This document shows positions 1-7,539 of a stretch of DNA of 31,379 nt, in pieces. The notes below the pieces were generated by a model, which saw only the letters and a list, made by a program, of their open reading frames with translations, had not been told where the DNA came from and did not search any database. The stretch comes from Candidatus Aerophobota bacterium (lineage in GTDB: Bacteria > Aerophobota > Aerophobia > Aerophobales > B47-G16): assembly GCA_003648815.1 (NCBI GenBank), contig QMPZ01000004.1:1-31379 (forward strand), given 5' to 3'. How positions within the stretch are numbered: position 1 is the first letter of the stretch; every line of letters begins with the position of its first letter. Both the position numbers and the translations under genes were made by a program.

Positions 1-576
1 GCCCAATATGAAACTTATAGCAACTCCTACTAAACCTATAGAAAGAGAAATACGAGAGGCATAAATAGTACGAGAAAAAAGGTCTCGACCTAATCTATCC
101 GTTCCGAAAAGGAATGGTACTTTACTGTTTTTTGTTCCCCAAAAGTGTATATCTGTCTCAAATAGCCCCCAGAATTTATATTTTCGGCCATGAACAAAGA
201 AGTAGACAGGGTGTATCTTACTCCTGTCCTCAATATATTTTAAACTCCAAGTTGCTGGATCTCGTTTTCTTTTTATCCCATAAACAAAAGGAGAAAGATG
301 AAATCGACCTTTCTCATCAAAAAAATGAATCTTCTGGGGAGGACAATACCTGTAGGGTGTACGCTCGAGTATACCATATGGAGCGAAGAATTCAGCAAAT
401 AAAGCCATAAAGTAAAAAATAACCAACACAATCCCTCCACTCATGGCCAGCTCATGCTTTTTGAATTTCCTCCACATAAGCTGCCACTGGGAGGCTATAT
501 AATATCTTTCCTCTGAAGCCTCCTCCCTTCTTCTTGCTTCCTTCGTTCTTTTCTTTTGATCATAGCGACTTTTCAT
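1..576 (-). CDS. Peptide/oligosaccharide ABC transporter permease, OppC/DppC type (3' end beyond window)
   Basis: This is the second inner-membrane permease of a family-5 ABC importer. 192 codons are visible from an ATG at 576, and the frame stays open to the window edge. A charged cytoplasmic N-terminus precedes one clear membrane segment at about residues 45-65. A soluble loop of roughly 100 residues follows, then the family signature FGTDRLGRDLFSR and the start of the next membrane segment. That signature is typical of OppC/DppC permeases and marks the beginning of the transport domain. The loop is longer than usual for the family. The start overlaps the end of the upstream permease by 17 bp, so the two are probably translationally coupled. 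The substrate (peptide or oligosaccharide) cannot be decided from the permease. Confidence 0.9.
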   Translation of the reverse strand, partial: MKSRYDQKKRTKEARRREEASEERYYIASQWQLMWRKFKKHELAMSGGIVLVIFYFMALFAEFFAPYGILERTPYRYCPPQKIHFFDEKGRFHLSPFVYGIKRKRDPATWSLKYIEDRSKIHPVYFFVHGRKYKFWGLFETDIHFWGTKNSKVPFLFGTDRLGRDLFSRTIYASRISLSIGLVGVAISFILG

Positions 577-1552
577 ATTGAACACGTGGATCTAACCACA
601 TTAATAAAATATCAGAGATAAAGGTGCCTATCACAGTCAAAAGACACAGAAACATGATTGTGCTTCCTGCCAGATATGTATCCTGACTCATTAATGCTCC
701 GTAAAGCATATTTCCCGTAGTAGGTAGGTCAAGAACTATGGATGTGATGGCTGCTCCTGAGACAATAGCGGGAAGATTCCAACCTATAGTACTAATTATA
801 GGATTAATGGCCACTCTTACCGGATACTTAAATAAAAGAGTTCTCTCCCCCACTCCTTTGGCTCGAGCCGTGATAACATATTGCTTTCTTAGCTCGTCTA
901 ATAGACATCCTCTCATGATGCGGATAATTCCCGCTGTCCCAGCAGTACCGATAACAATTATGGGAACAGGAAGATGCTTTAGCATATCGATAAATTTGGC
1001 AAAGCTCCAGGGAACCATCTCATACTGGGGAGAAAAAAGACCACCTGGACTCCAGCCAAAGTATTTATAAAAACTAAACATCAATATTAAGGCAAGAAGA
1101 AAGTTGGGAGTAGCCAGACCGATAAAACCAATAAAGGTGAAAATATAATCACGAATAGAATATTGGTGAATAGCTGAATAAATCCCTATAGGTACACCTA
1201 CGGCGTACACAAAAAATATACTAAAAAGGGATATCATTATTGTCAAAGGTAACCTTTCAGCTAACAAATCTCCTACTGGTCTGTTCCATTCAAAGGATCT
1301 CCCCAAATCTCCGTGTAACATGTTCCATGCCCACTTAAAGTATCGAAAATATATTGGTAAGTTCAGGCCATATTGTTTTTCTAACGCGATAATTTGCGCT
1401 TCATCAATTTCTCCTCCACTTGCTTTCAACTGCATTATATAAGAAGTTAAGAAATCGCCTGGAGGAAGCTCCACAATGATAAATGAGAGAATAGATACTG
1501 CTAACAAAACAATAAACATGTAAATGAGTCGCCGAATTATATAAGCCTGCAT
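560..1552 (-). CDS. Peptide/oligosaccharide ABC transporter permease, OppB/DppB type
   Basis: First permease of the same importer, 330 residues, a normal length for OppB/DppB. An N-terminal membrane segment (about residues 9-30) is followed by a periplasmic region containing the family-typical GDLGRSF, then five more hydrophobic segments. The cytoplasmic coupling loop YVITARAKGVGERTLLFKYP matches the EAA-type loop of binding-protein-dependent permeases, which contacts the ATPase. The protein ends with the family-typical WLDPRVQYE. The gene lies 69 bp after the binding-protein gene and overlaps the next permease. AAGGGG just before the ATG at 1552 can act as ribosome binding site. No ATPase gene is in the window; it would lie beyond the left edge or elsewhere. 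Confidence 0.93.
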   Translation of the reverse strand: MQAYIIRRLIYMFIVLLAVSILSFIIVELPPGDFLTSYIMQLKASGGEIDEAQIIALEKQYGLNLPIYFRYFKWAWNMLHGDLGRSFEWNRPVGDLLAERLPLTIMISLFSIFFVYAVGVPIGIYSAIHQYSIRDYIFTFIGFIGLATPNFLLALILMFSFYKYFGWSPGGLFSPQYEMVPWSFAKFIDMLKHLPVPIIVIGTAGTAGIIRIMRGCLLDELRKQYVITARAKGVGERTLLFKYPVRVAINPIISTIGWNLPAIVSGAAITSIVLDLPTTGNMLYGALMSQDTYLAGSTIMFLCLLTVIGTFISDILLMWLDPRVQYEKSL

Positions 1553-1570
1553 TTTCCCCTTTTTAAAATG

Positions 1571-1605
1571 AGGAGGCCGCCTATGCTTTGATTAGACGGC
1601 CTCCT
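1571..1605 (-). terminator. Intercistronic hairpin (attenuator or mRNA-stabilising) between binding protein and permease
   Basis: Inverted repeat with 9-bp perfect arms AGGAGGCCG/CGGCCTCCT (1571-1579 and 1597-1605). One mismatch and three more pairs extend it. On the minus-strand transcript the stem is followed by CATTTTAAAA, a poor U-run, so it is a weak terminator at best. Such hairpins commonly sit after the binding-protein gene of ABC operons and raise its mRNA level over that of the permeases; that role is inferred here from position. Confidence 0.6.
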
Positions 1606-1621
1606 TGATTAACTATTATAT

Positions 1622-3595
1622 CTATTTTTCGAAGAACCACTGCTCCGGTAGATACGGATATTCATATAAAGTATCCCAAGTATAGATCCCCCCATCCATT
1701 GCAACATTCTGCAATTTGTTGTTTATGATCATAGGCTGTTTAATCTCAGCGACTGTTCCAATCTGATAAACTTGATCGATATACCAGCTATACAGCTTCT
1801 GTGCTAACTTAATATACTCCGAAGTCCCGGGAGCGAGAGTGAATAGCCTATCTAAACCTGAAAACCATTGCTTTACATCCTCTGGCGGTTCCTCGCCCGC
1901 TTCTCCGTTCGTAGTCCACCACTGGTACCATTTCCTACCAACTGATATCTCGGCATCAAAATTCAGCTGGTTACTCTTGGAAGCAAGTAGAGCACCTTCC
2001 AGCATATTATCTGCATGCCACACGCCCACATCATGTTCTGCAGCCTGAACGCGGGTATAGTAGTAAGAGCGCTCTTCCGGCTTAAGTTCTGTCCTGACTC
2101 CAACAGCTTCCCAATATTCTTTCACCAGCTCAAGCACTGGCGTCCTTGGCCCGCGTTCTTGATACTCAATAATGATAATCAATCTTTTTCCATCGGGTCC
2201 GAGACGATAGCCTTCCTCATCTCGCTTGCCCAATCCCATCTCATCGAGAAGTTTGTTGGCTCTATCCGGATCATATTGAGCCCAGGCCTTTCTCCATTCC
2301 TTTTTGTAGAAACTGCAAGAAGAATGGGGCGTATCTGCAGAAGGTATGCCCATTCCCGCAAAAACGATATCATTGATCTCCTCTCTATTAATAGCTAAAG
2401 ACATCGCCCGCCGAAACCTAACGTCCTGAAAGATTTTACGCTTAACAGGGTCCTTATGATTCACATTAAATCCTAAATGAACTAATTGTCCTGGATACTC
2501 CACCACTATAATGCGATATCCACCTTTCTCTTGATTTTCCTTAAGAACAGGATAATCCTCTCCCGTTATTTCTCTCCAATTAACATCAAATTCTCCTGCT
2601 ACCACTTTCATCTTCAAGGTTTCTGGATCACCAACCATTGACCTAATATAACTGTCGATATAAGGAAGTTGATTTCCAGCTGTGTCTATTACAGGATAAT
2701 ACGGATTACGTACGAAAAGCCTTTGAGCGGGTGTCAACTTTTCCAATTTCCAAGCTCCAACAACCGGAAGATCAGGATCGCTCTGGCGTGGACCATACTC
2801 ACTGTGAAATCTAAAAGCTTCCCACCAGTGGTCGTAGCCTTCCTTCTTTGCAAGTTCATTTGCCTCAGGATTGTATTTTATATGCCATTTCTTCAAATAG
2901 TGTTTGGGCTCAAAGAATGAATGTTGCCGCCCCGGCCAAAAAGCCAACAGATAAGCTGCACTTGGATAGGGCTGAGCAAAATGAATACGAAGTGCATAAT
3001 CGTTTATTCTCTCGAAGGTAGCTAACTTACCACCTATTATCCACTGCTGGGGCTTTGCAGGGGTAAGCTCATCATTCAGGATTACATCATTCCACCAGAA
3101 GAGTATATCATCGGCGGTAAAAGGAGAACCATCTGACCACCTCATACCCTTTCTTAAATAAAGGGTAAGAGTCTTATTATTATCGGTGAATTTGTAGCCC
3201 TTAGCTATATAAGGAAGTTCCTTAGTGGAGTTCTGATTTACCCTCAACATACCTGCCCACCGCGCGTCGGTAAAATCGGTCCACCCTGCTATACCTACTG
3301 AACCCACACGCAAAGTTCCTCCATATTGCCCGACCTTCTCCACAGGTTTGATCACTAAGGGTTCTTCGGAGATTCTTTCCTTCACTGGAGGAAGTTCACC
3401 TGCAGCTACTCTTACTTTAAGCATAGGGGCTTCGTGGAATTTTACTATCTTCTCTCCGGTAAGCTCCTGATATTGCTGTAAGGTGGCATATACATAGTCT
3501 TCCGTCCTGAAACTGGGCTTATCCTCTGAGAGTACTGGAATTACTCCCAGAAAACATACAAATACACTTATTAGAACTACTAATAATTTTTTCAT
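1622..3595 (-). CDS. Extracellular solute-binding protein, family 5 (peptide/oligosaccharide)
   Basis: Binding protein of the ABC importer, 657 residues, longer than DppA/OppA (about 530) but like the large sugar- or peptide-binding members of thermophiles. Residues 1-23 form a signal peptide (MKKLLVVLISVFVCFLGVIP and onward). There is no lipobox cysteine at the predicted cleavage site, so it may be secreted or held by other means. The family-5 pattern LYLRKGMRWSDGSPFTADD is clear at about residues 148-166, and the second lobe has the usual RRAMSLAINREEI segment. AAGGAGGAG lies just before the ATG. It is first in an operon with the two permeases. The importer could take up oligosaccharides as readily as peptides; the sequence does not decide this. 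Confidence 0.93.
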   Translation of the reverse strand: MKKLLVVLISVFVCFLGVIPVLSEDKPSFRTEDYVYATLQQYQELTGEKIVKFHEAPMLKVRVAAGELPPVKERISEEPLVIKPVEKVGQYGGTLRVGSVGIAGWTDFTDARWAGMLRVNQNSTKELPYIAKGYKFTDNNKTLTLYLRKGMRWSDGSPFTADDILFWWNDVILNDELTPAKPQQWIIGGKLATFERINDYALRIHFAQPYPSAAYLLAFWPGRQHSFFEPKHYLKKWHIKYNPEANELAKKEGYDHWWEAFRFHSEYGPRQSDPDLPVVGAWKLEKLTPAQRLFVRNPYYPVIDTAGNQLPYIDSYIRSMVGDPETLKMKVVAGEFDVNWREITGEDYPVLKENQEKGGYRIIVVEYPGQLVHLGFNVNHKDPVKRKIFQDVRFRRAMSLAINREEINDIVFAGMGIPSADTPHSSCSFYKKEWRKAWAQYDPDRANKLLDEMGLGKRDEEGYRLGPDGKRLIIIIEYQERGPRTPVLELVKEYWEAVGVRTELKPEERSYYYTRVQAAEHDVGVWHADNMLEGALLASKSNQLNFDAEISVGRKWYQWWTTNGEAGEEPPEDVKQWFSGLDRLFTLAPGTSEYIKLAQKLYSWYIDQVYQIGTVAEIKQPMIINNKLQNVAMDGGIYTWDTLYEYPYLPEQWFFEK

Positions 3596-4103
3596 TAGCT
3601 CCTCCTTCTTTTTACCGTCTTATTAAGGACATACTTCATTTTGTGGAAAATTTCAAAAGAGAAAAATAAATCTTTCACCCTTCTTTTCTGGAAAGCTCTC
3701 CTTACCCCTATCTTGTGACCTATTTACCTTTTTTTAACCCCACCACCTCCTTCCAGCTCCTATTTTTAGCCTATATTTTTAAAAACCTGATTCACTATAA
3801 GTACGTTTTTGCAAGTAAGCCTTAGTAAATGGGCCTGGACATCGCTGTCAGAAAGGCTCTTGCAAGTAGAGAGACTAAGGAAGTTGGACTGCCAACTTTA
3901 TCAAGGGTTTGTCTGTTTTCCACCCATCGTCTTAGATGGCGTCTTTACCTCTTGACGGTCAGGAGTGAGAGCGATCTCCTGATTCCACGCATATCACATG
4001 AGGATTCTTCACACGTTACCGACTAACTCGAATATATACTATTTCACTTGCCTGTCAGGTGAAGCTAAATACAGAAGTTCTCATCACAGACACAGTTTAT
4101 GGC
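3596..4103. other. 508-bp intergenic region with no supported protein gene
   Basis: The region lies between pfk and the binding-protein gene, both on the minus strand. The part nearest the binding protein (3596-3810) is A/T-rich leader DNA. I saw no -35/-10 pair there good enough to call, although the operon promoter must lie in or near it. The part from 3811 to 4066 is less A/T-rich and full of inverted repeats; its best-defined portion is listed separately. TTGCAAGTA occurs twice (3809-3817 and 3860-3868). A 65-codon open frame at 3829-4026 on the plus strand has no ribosome binding site and no recognisable domain, and is not called as a gene. Confidence 0.6.
3820..3984 (+). ncRNA. Candidate structured RNA (or relic of a mobile-element end)
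   Basis: Nested and consecutive stems are visible. CCTTAGT (3820-3826) pairs with ACTAAGG (3874-3880). Inside it GGGCCT (3831-3836) pairs with AGGCTC (3854-3859), and inside that GACA-UCGC-UGUC (3838-3849). Then come hairpins AAGTTGG/CCAACTT (3881-3898), CCATC/GATGG (3924-3939) and GGTCAGGAG/CTCCTGATT (3957-3984). Three of the pairs are G-U only if the plus strand is the RNA; on the minus strand they become A-C mismatches, so the plus strand is favoured. No promoter or U-run terminator was found on that strand. The arrangement recalls both small structured RNAs and the hairpin-rich right ends of IS200/IS605-type elements; no family was recognised. Confidence 0.3.
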
Positions 4104-5150
4104 TTACTTTCCCCAAAGAAGTTTTGCTGTCTCCTCGTATAGCTTTACGGGAACGGATTTTCTCTTTCCTACCGCCTCTTGCAGTGGCACAGAGACAATA
4201 TCCGTTCCTCTTAGAGATGCCATTTGACCGAATTTTCCTTCTTTCACCATCTCTATCGCCTTTATGCCAAAGCGAGTGGCCAGGAACCTGTCAAAAGCAG
4301 AGGGTCTTCCTCCTCTTTGAAGATGTCCTAAGATCACTGACCTGGTCTCCATTCCGGTCCTTTCTGCAATTTCCTTTTCCAGCACTCTGGCAACCCCTCC
4401 TAAGTAGATATTGCCGAAGGCGTCAGTCTTTTCCTCTTTTACCACTTCTCGGGTGAGAAACTTGCTTCCTCTGGCCGCCTTCGCTCCCTCAGCTACGGCG
4501 ACAATTGTGTAGCTCTTTCCTTTCTTTTTCCGATTAACTATGGTCTGACAGACTTCCTCTATGTCAAAGGGAGCTTCGGGAATTAATACGATATGAGCTC
4601 CTCCGCCAACTCCTGCTTGCAGAGCTATCCAGCCGGTATGACGACCCATTATCTCCACTACCAGAACCCGGTGATGTGACTTCGCCGTGGTGTGAAGTCT
4701 ATCAATGGCCTCCATGGCAATGTTGACGGCGGTATCGAAGCCAAAGGTATAATCGGTGGCAGAAAGGTCATTGTCAATGGTCTTAGGCACGCCAATGGTC
4801 TTAATCCCCTCCTGATAAAGCTTGTTGGCCACCCCCAAGGTATCATCTCCTCCGATGGCGATCAAAACGTCTACGGATGCCTCTTTTAAGGTTTGCTTAA
4901 TCCTCTCCAGACCCCTTTCTTCCTTAAAGGGATTGGTCCGAGAGGTGCCGAGGATAGTTCCTCCCTCCCTGGCTATATCCTCTACATCATCTTCGGTAAG
5001 CTCATCCCATCTGTTCTCCAGAACTCCTAACCAGCCATCCTTAAATCCTATTATCTCATAGCCTTCCTTCTTTCCCTGCACGACGATTCCCCTGATGACT
5101 GCGTTTAACCCAGGACAATCTCCTCCCCCGGTGAGAATGCCTATGCGCAT
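4104..5150 (-). CDS. pfkA: 6-phosphofructokinase, probably pyrophosphate-dependent type
   Basis: Phosphorylates fructose 6-phosphate to fructose 1,6-bisphosphate. The start is the ATG at 5150, 348 residues, because GGAGGT lies 8 nt before it and residues 1-20 (MRIGILTGGGDCPGLNAVIR) are the family N-terminus. A longer in-frame start at 5222 would add 24 unrelated residues and overlap the promoter. The phosphoryl-donor site reads GGDDT (residues 100-104) and PKTIDND (122-128). Asp at the second position of GGDD and Lys in PKTID are the residues that distinguish PPi-dependent from ATP-dependent enzymes, which have Gly in both places. PPi use is therefore likely, though some Lys-containing members use ATP. 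The catalytic TIDND aspartates and the MGRHTGWIA substrate loop are intact. It is transcribed divergently from thrC. Confidence 0.93.
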   Translation of the reverse strand: MRIGILTGGGDCPGLNAVIRGIVVQGKKEGYEIIGFKDGWLGVLENRWDELTEDDVEDIAREGGTILGTSRTNPFKEERGLERIKQTLKEASVDVLIAIGGDDTLGVANKLYQEGIKTIGVPKTIDNDLSATDYTFGFDTAVNIAMEAIDRLHTTAKSHHRVLVVEIMGRHTGWIALQAGVGGGAHIVLIPEAPFDIEEVCQTIVNRKKKGKSYTIVAVAEGAKAARGSKFLTREVVKEEKTDAFGNIYLGGVARVLEKEIAERTGMETRSVILGHLQRGGRPSAFDRFLATRFGIKAIEMVKEGKFGQMASLRGTDIVSVPLQEAVGKRKSVPVKLYEETAKLLWGK

Positions 5151-5194
5151 CACATTACCTCCTCTCTTGATAGCTCGTTTAACTTTTTGGCTTG

Positions 5195-5222
5195 ATTTTA
5201 ATATACATTTCGAATTTGTCAA
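5195..5222 (-). promoter_or_regulatory. Promoter of pfk
   Basis: On the minus strand TTGACA (5217-5222) is separated by 16 bp from TAAAAT (5195-5200). This is a near-consensus housekeeping promoter and would give a leader of about 38 nt before the ATG at 5150. Confidence 0.75.
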
Positions 5223-5240
5223 ATTTCGTGATTTGACAAA
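5215..5240. promoter_or_regulatory. Perfect 10-bp palindrome spanning two back-to-back -35 boxes (possible operator)
   Basis: TTTGTCAAAT (5215-5224), a 6-bp spacer, then its exact reverse complement ATTTGACAAA (5231-5240). Each arm contains the -35 hexamer of one of the two divergent promoters, so part of the symmetry comes from the promoters themselves. The arms match over 4 bases more than the hexamers require, so a shared regulator binding here is possible but unproven. Confidence 0.5.
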
Positions 5241-5260
5241 AGCCAGCCTTTATCTATGAT
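5233..5260 (+). promoter_or_regulatory. Promoter of the thrC operon
   Basis: TTGACA (5233-5238), 16-bp spacer, TATGAT (5255-5260). The expected transcript start is about 26 nt before the thrC ATG at 5293. GGAGAGGAAAT lies in front of that ATG as ribosome binding site. Confidence 0.75.
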
Positions 5261-5292
5261 TCTTTATTAACACAGAGGTTCGGAGAGGAAAT

Positions 5293-6372
5293 ATGCACTG
5301 GGAAGGAGTAATCAGACACTATCGAGAATATTTACCTGTGACGGATAAAACTCCTGTGGTTACTCTGCTGGAAGGAAATACCCCTCTTATTCCGGCAAAG
5401 AACATCTCCCGGGAGTTGGGAGGAGGACTGGAAATTTACCTCAAATATGAGGGGTTAAATCCCACCGGTTCTTTCAAGGACAGGGGTATGACGGTAGCTG
5501 TATCCTGTGCCCTGGAAAGAGGAGCAAAGGCGATAATGTGTGCCTCTACAGGTAATACCTCTGCCTCAGCTGCTGCCTATGCTGCAGCGAGTGGACTGAA
5601 CTGTATCGTCCTCATCCCTGAAGGAGCCATAGCCCTGGGAAAGCTCAGTCAGGCTCTTCTTCACCGGGCAAAGGTCATCGCCATAAAAGGAAACTTTGAC
5701 GATGCCCTGAACTTAGTGCAGGAGATCACCTCCAAGTATCCCATCACCTTAGTGAACTCCCTTAACCCTCATCGTATTGAGGGGCAGAAGACGGCTGCCT
5801 TTGAAATATGCGATGTTTTGAGGGAAGCGCCCGATTATCAGGCTCTCCCGGTGGGAAACGCTGGTAACATCACCGCTTATTGGAAAGGTTACAGGGAATA
5901 TCAGAAAAAGGGAAGGATAAACAATCTTCCTAAGATGCTGGGCTTTCAGGCTGCAGGTTCGGCACCCATCGTGGACGGTCATCCCATCAAAAACCCTCAA
6001 ACCATTGCCACAGCGATAAGGATTGGCAATCCTGCCAGATGGCAGGAGGCCGCTGCTGCTGCTGAGGAATCAGGAGGCTTGATAGATAAGGTAACCGATG
6101 AGGAGATCCTGAAAGCGTACAAGATGCTTGCTGAACGTGAGGGAATATTTGTGGAACCAGCTTCAGCTGCCTCATTGGCTGGAGTGCTTAAACTATACCG
6201 GAAGGGCTACTTTAACTTGAAAAACTCGTCCGTCCAAAGGAAGATAAAGCTCGTCTGCATCCTCACCGGACACGGGCTAAAGGACCCGGACAGGGCAATA
6301 GGCGAGTCTCCTCGACCCTCAGTGGTTCCCCCAAGAGAGGATGCAGTCTTAGAGGCAGCTGATTATCGGTAA
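5293..6372 (+). CDS. thrC: Threonine synthase
   Basis: PLP-dependent last step of threonine synthesis, converting O-phosphohomoserine to threonine, cytosolic. The protein has 359 residues, the normal size of the short (bacterial/archaeal) threonine synthases. The PLP-lysine motif GLNPTGSFKDRGM places Lys62 as the Schiff-base residue, and STGNTSASAAAYAA is the phosphate/cofactor-binding loop after it. The glycine loop PVGNAGNITAYWKGY binds the PLP phosphate, and EPASAASLAGV is the conserved C-terminal region. The last 20 or so residues are a variable tail. It is first in an operon with the dehydrogenase-like gene and thiC. No thrA or thrB gene is in the window. Confidence 0.95.
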   Translation: MHWEGVIRHYREYLPVTDKTPVVTLLEGNTPLIPAKNISRELGGGLEIYLKYEGLNPTGSFKDRGMTVAVSCALERGAKAIMCASTGNTSASAAAYAAASGLNCIVLIPEGAIALGKLSQALLHRAKVIAIKGNFDDALNLVQEITSKYPITLVNSLNPHRIEGQKTAAFEICDVLREAPDYQALPVGNAGNITAYWKGYREYQKKGRINNLPKMLGFQAAGSAPIVDGHPIKNPQTIATAIRIGNPARWQEAAAAAEESGGLIDKVTDEEILKAYKMLAEREGIFVEPASAASLAGVLKLYRKGYFNLKNSSVQRKIKLVCILTGHGLKDPDRAIGESPRPSVVPPREDAVLEAADYR

Positions 6373-6392
6373 ACGATACTTGAGGGGGAAAT

Positions 6393-7535
6393 ATGGACCT
6401 TTTACTTGCTCCTGAAAGATATGTTCAGAGAAAGGGACTGTTAAACGAGGCGGGAAGATTCATCTTCCCCTTCGGGAAAAAGCCCTTGGTCTTAGCGGAC
6501 AGGCGCGTCTTTTCCATAATAGGAGAAAAAATAATCTGCTCCTTAAGGGAGGTTGGCCTGTCTCCCACGTTTGAAGAGTTCAGGGGAGAGTGCTCTCCTA
6601 AGGAAATAGAGAGAGTCGTCAAGGTAGCCCAGAGGGAAGAAATTGATGTAATCGTGGGATGCGGAGGAGGTAAGGCCCTGGACACCGCTAAGACGACCAG
6701 CTTTTACCTTCGTCTACCTGTCGTCACCGTTCCCACCAGCGCCGCTACCTGCGCCGCCTGGTCCTTTATCGCTCCCCTTTATACGGAAAGCGGAGCGTAC
6801 ATAAGGACTATGGACTTGAAGAAAAGTCCTGAGCTTGTGCTGGCGGACTCAGAGATCATTGCCCGAGCTCCGGTAAGACTTCTTTGTGCGGGGATGGCCG
6901 ATACCCTGGCCAAGTGGTATGAGGGCAGGGTAGCCGCCAAAAGGATGAAAAAGGATCTCTGTGTAAAGTTAGCGCTGGATTTATCCAGAAGGGCTTATGA
7001 GATAATTAAGGAATCCGGGCCAAAGGCAAAAGAAGATGCGGAAAGGGGAAATTGCTCCGATGAGGTGGAGCTGATCATTCAAACCAATATCCTTCTGACC
7101 GGTCTTATCGCAGGCTTAGGCAGGAAAATTCGTTCCTTAGCCGCCCATGCCTTAAATTATGCGATGAGTTTTGTGGAGGGAACTCGCTCCATCCTACATG
7201 GAGAAAAAGTCGCCTTTGGAATAATAATGCAGTTAATCCTGGAAAATCGCGAAGATGAGGAGATAGAGGAGCTGCTAAACCTTTACTCTCTTCTGGATTT
7301 ACCCTTAAGCCTGGAAGAGATAGGTTTAAAAAATGAGGAAAAGCTAAGGAAAACTGTTAAGACAATTTTTCGAGAAAAAAGCCACATTTACGATCTTCCC
7401 TTCCCTGTGAACGAGGAGATGGTTTACAGAGCCCTCTTGAGGGCGGATGAGTGGGGAAGAAAGGTAAAATCCCGAAAGGAAAACATTCCCTGTTTGACCA
7501 GGGAAAATTGCCAAAAAAGAAAGGAGGTCTTTTAA
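6393..7535 (+). CDS. Iron-containing alcohol dehydrogenase family protein, GldA/HcxA-like
   Basis: NAD(P)-dependent metal dehydrogenase of the glycerol dehydrogenase branch, 380 residues. The nucleotide motif GCGGGKALDTAK is at residues 89-100. The segment TVPTSAATCAAW at 112-123 resembles E. coli YbdH/HcxA, a 2-oxoacid (hydroxycarboxylate) reductase, at least as well as true glycerol dehydrogenases. The expected metal ligands are Asp170 (AGMADTLAKWYE), the His in LAAHALNYA near 250 and the His in LHGEKVAFG near 267. The gene starts 20 bp after thrC and ends 4 bp before thiC, so it is in the same transcript. A role on 2-oxobutyrate or another 2-oxoacid is suggested only by the family likeness and the thrC neighbour. 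Glycerol, or glycerol 1-phosphate as in archaeal relatives, remains possible. Confidence 0.85.
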   Translation: MDLLLAPERYVQRKGLLNEAGRFIFPFGKKPLVLADRRVFSIIGEKIICSLREVGLSPTFEEFRGECSPKEIERVVKVAQREEIDVIVGCGGGKALDTAKTTSFYLRLPVVTVPTSAATCAAWSFIAPLYTESGAYIRTMDLKKSPELVLADSEIIARAPVRLLCAGMADTLAKWYEGRVAAKRMKKDLCVKLALDLSRRAYEIIKESGPKAKEDAERGNCSDEVELIIQTNILLTGLIAGLGRKIRSLAAHALNYAMSFVEGTRSILHGEKVAFGIIMQLILENREDEEIEELLNLYSLLDLPLSLEEIGLKNEEKLRKTVKTIFREKSHIYDLPFPVNEEMVYRALLRADEWGRKVKSRKENIPCLTRENCQKRKEVF

Positions 7536-7539
7536 ATAA

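Noticed and set aside
114..410. 98-codon plus-strand open frame
   Set aside because: Antisense to the OppC-type permease, whose FGTDRLGRD motif is clear on the other strand.
3829..4026. 65-codon plus-strand open frame between pfk and the binding protein gene
   Set aside because: No ribosome binding site, no recognisable domain, and it runs through the nested stem-loops, which better explain the region.
3998..4456. 152-codon plus-strand open frame
   Set aside because: Mostly antisense to the conserved C-terminal part of phosphofructokinase; composition is that of a shadow frame.
5151..5222. N-terminal extension of phosphofructokinase
   Set aside because: It covers the promoter and ribosome binding site; the family N-terminus begins at 5150.
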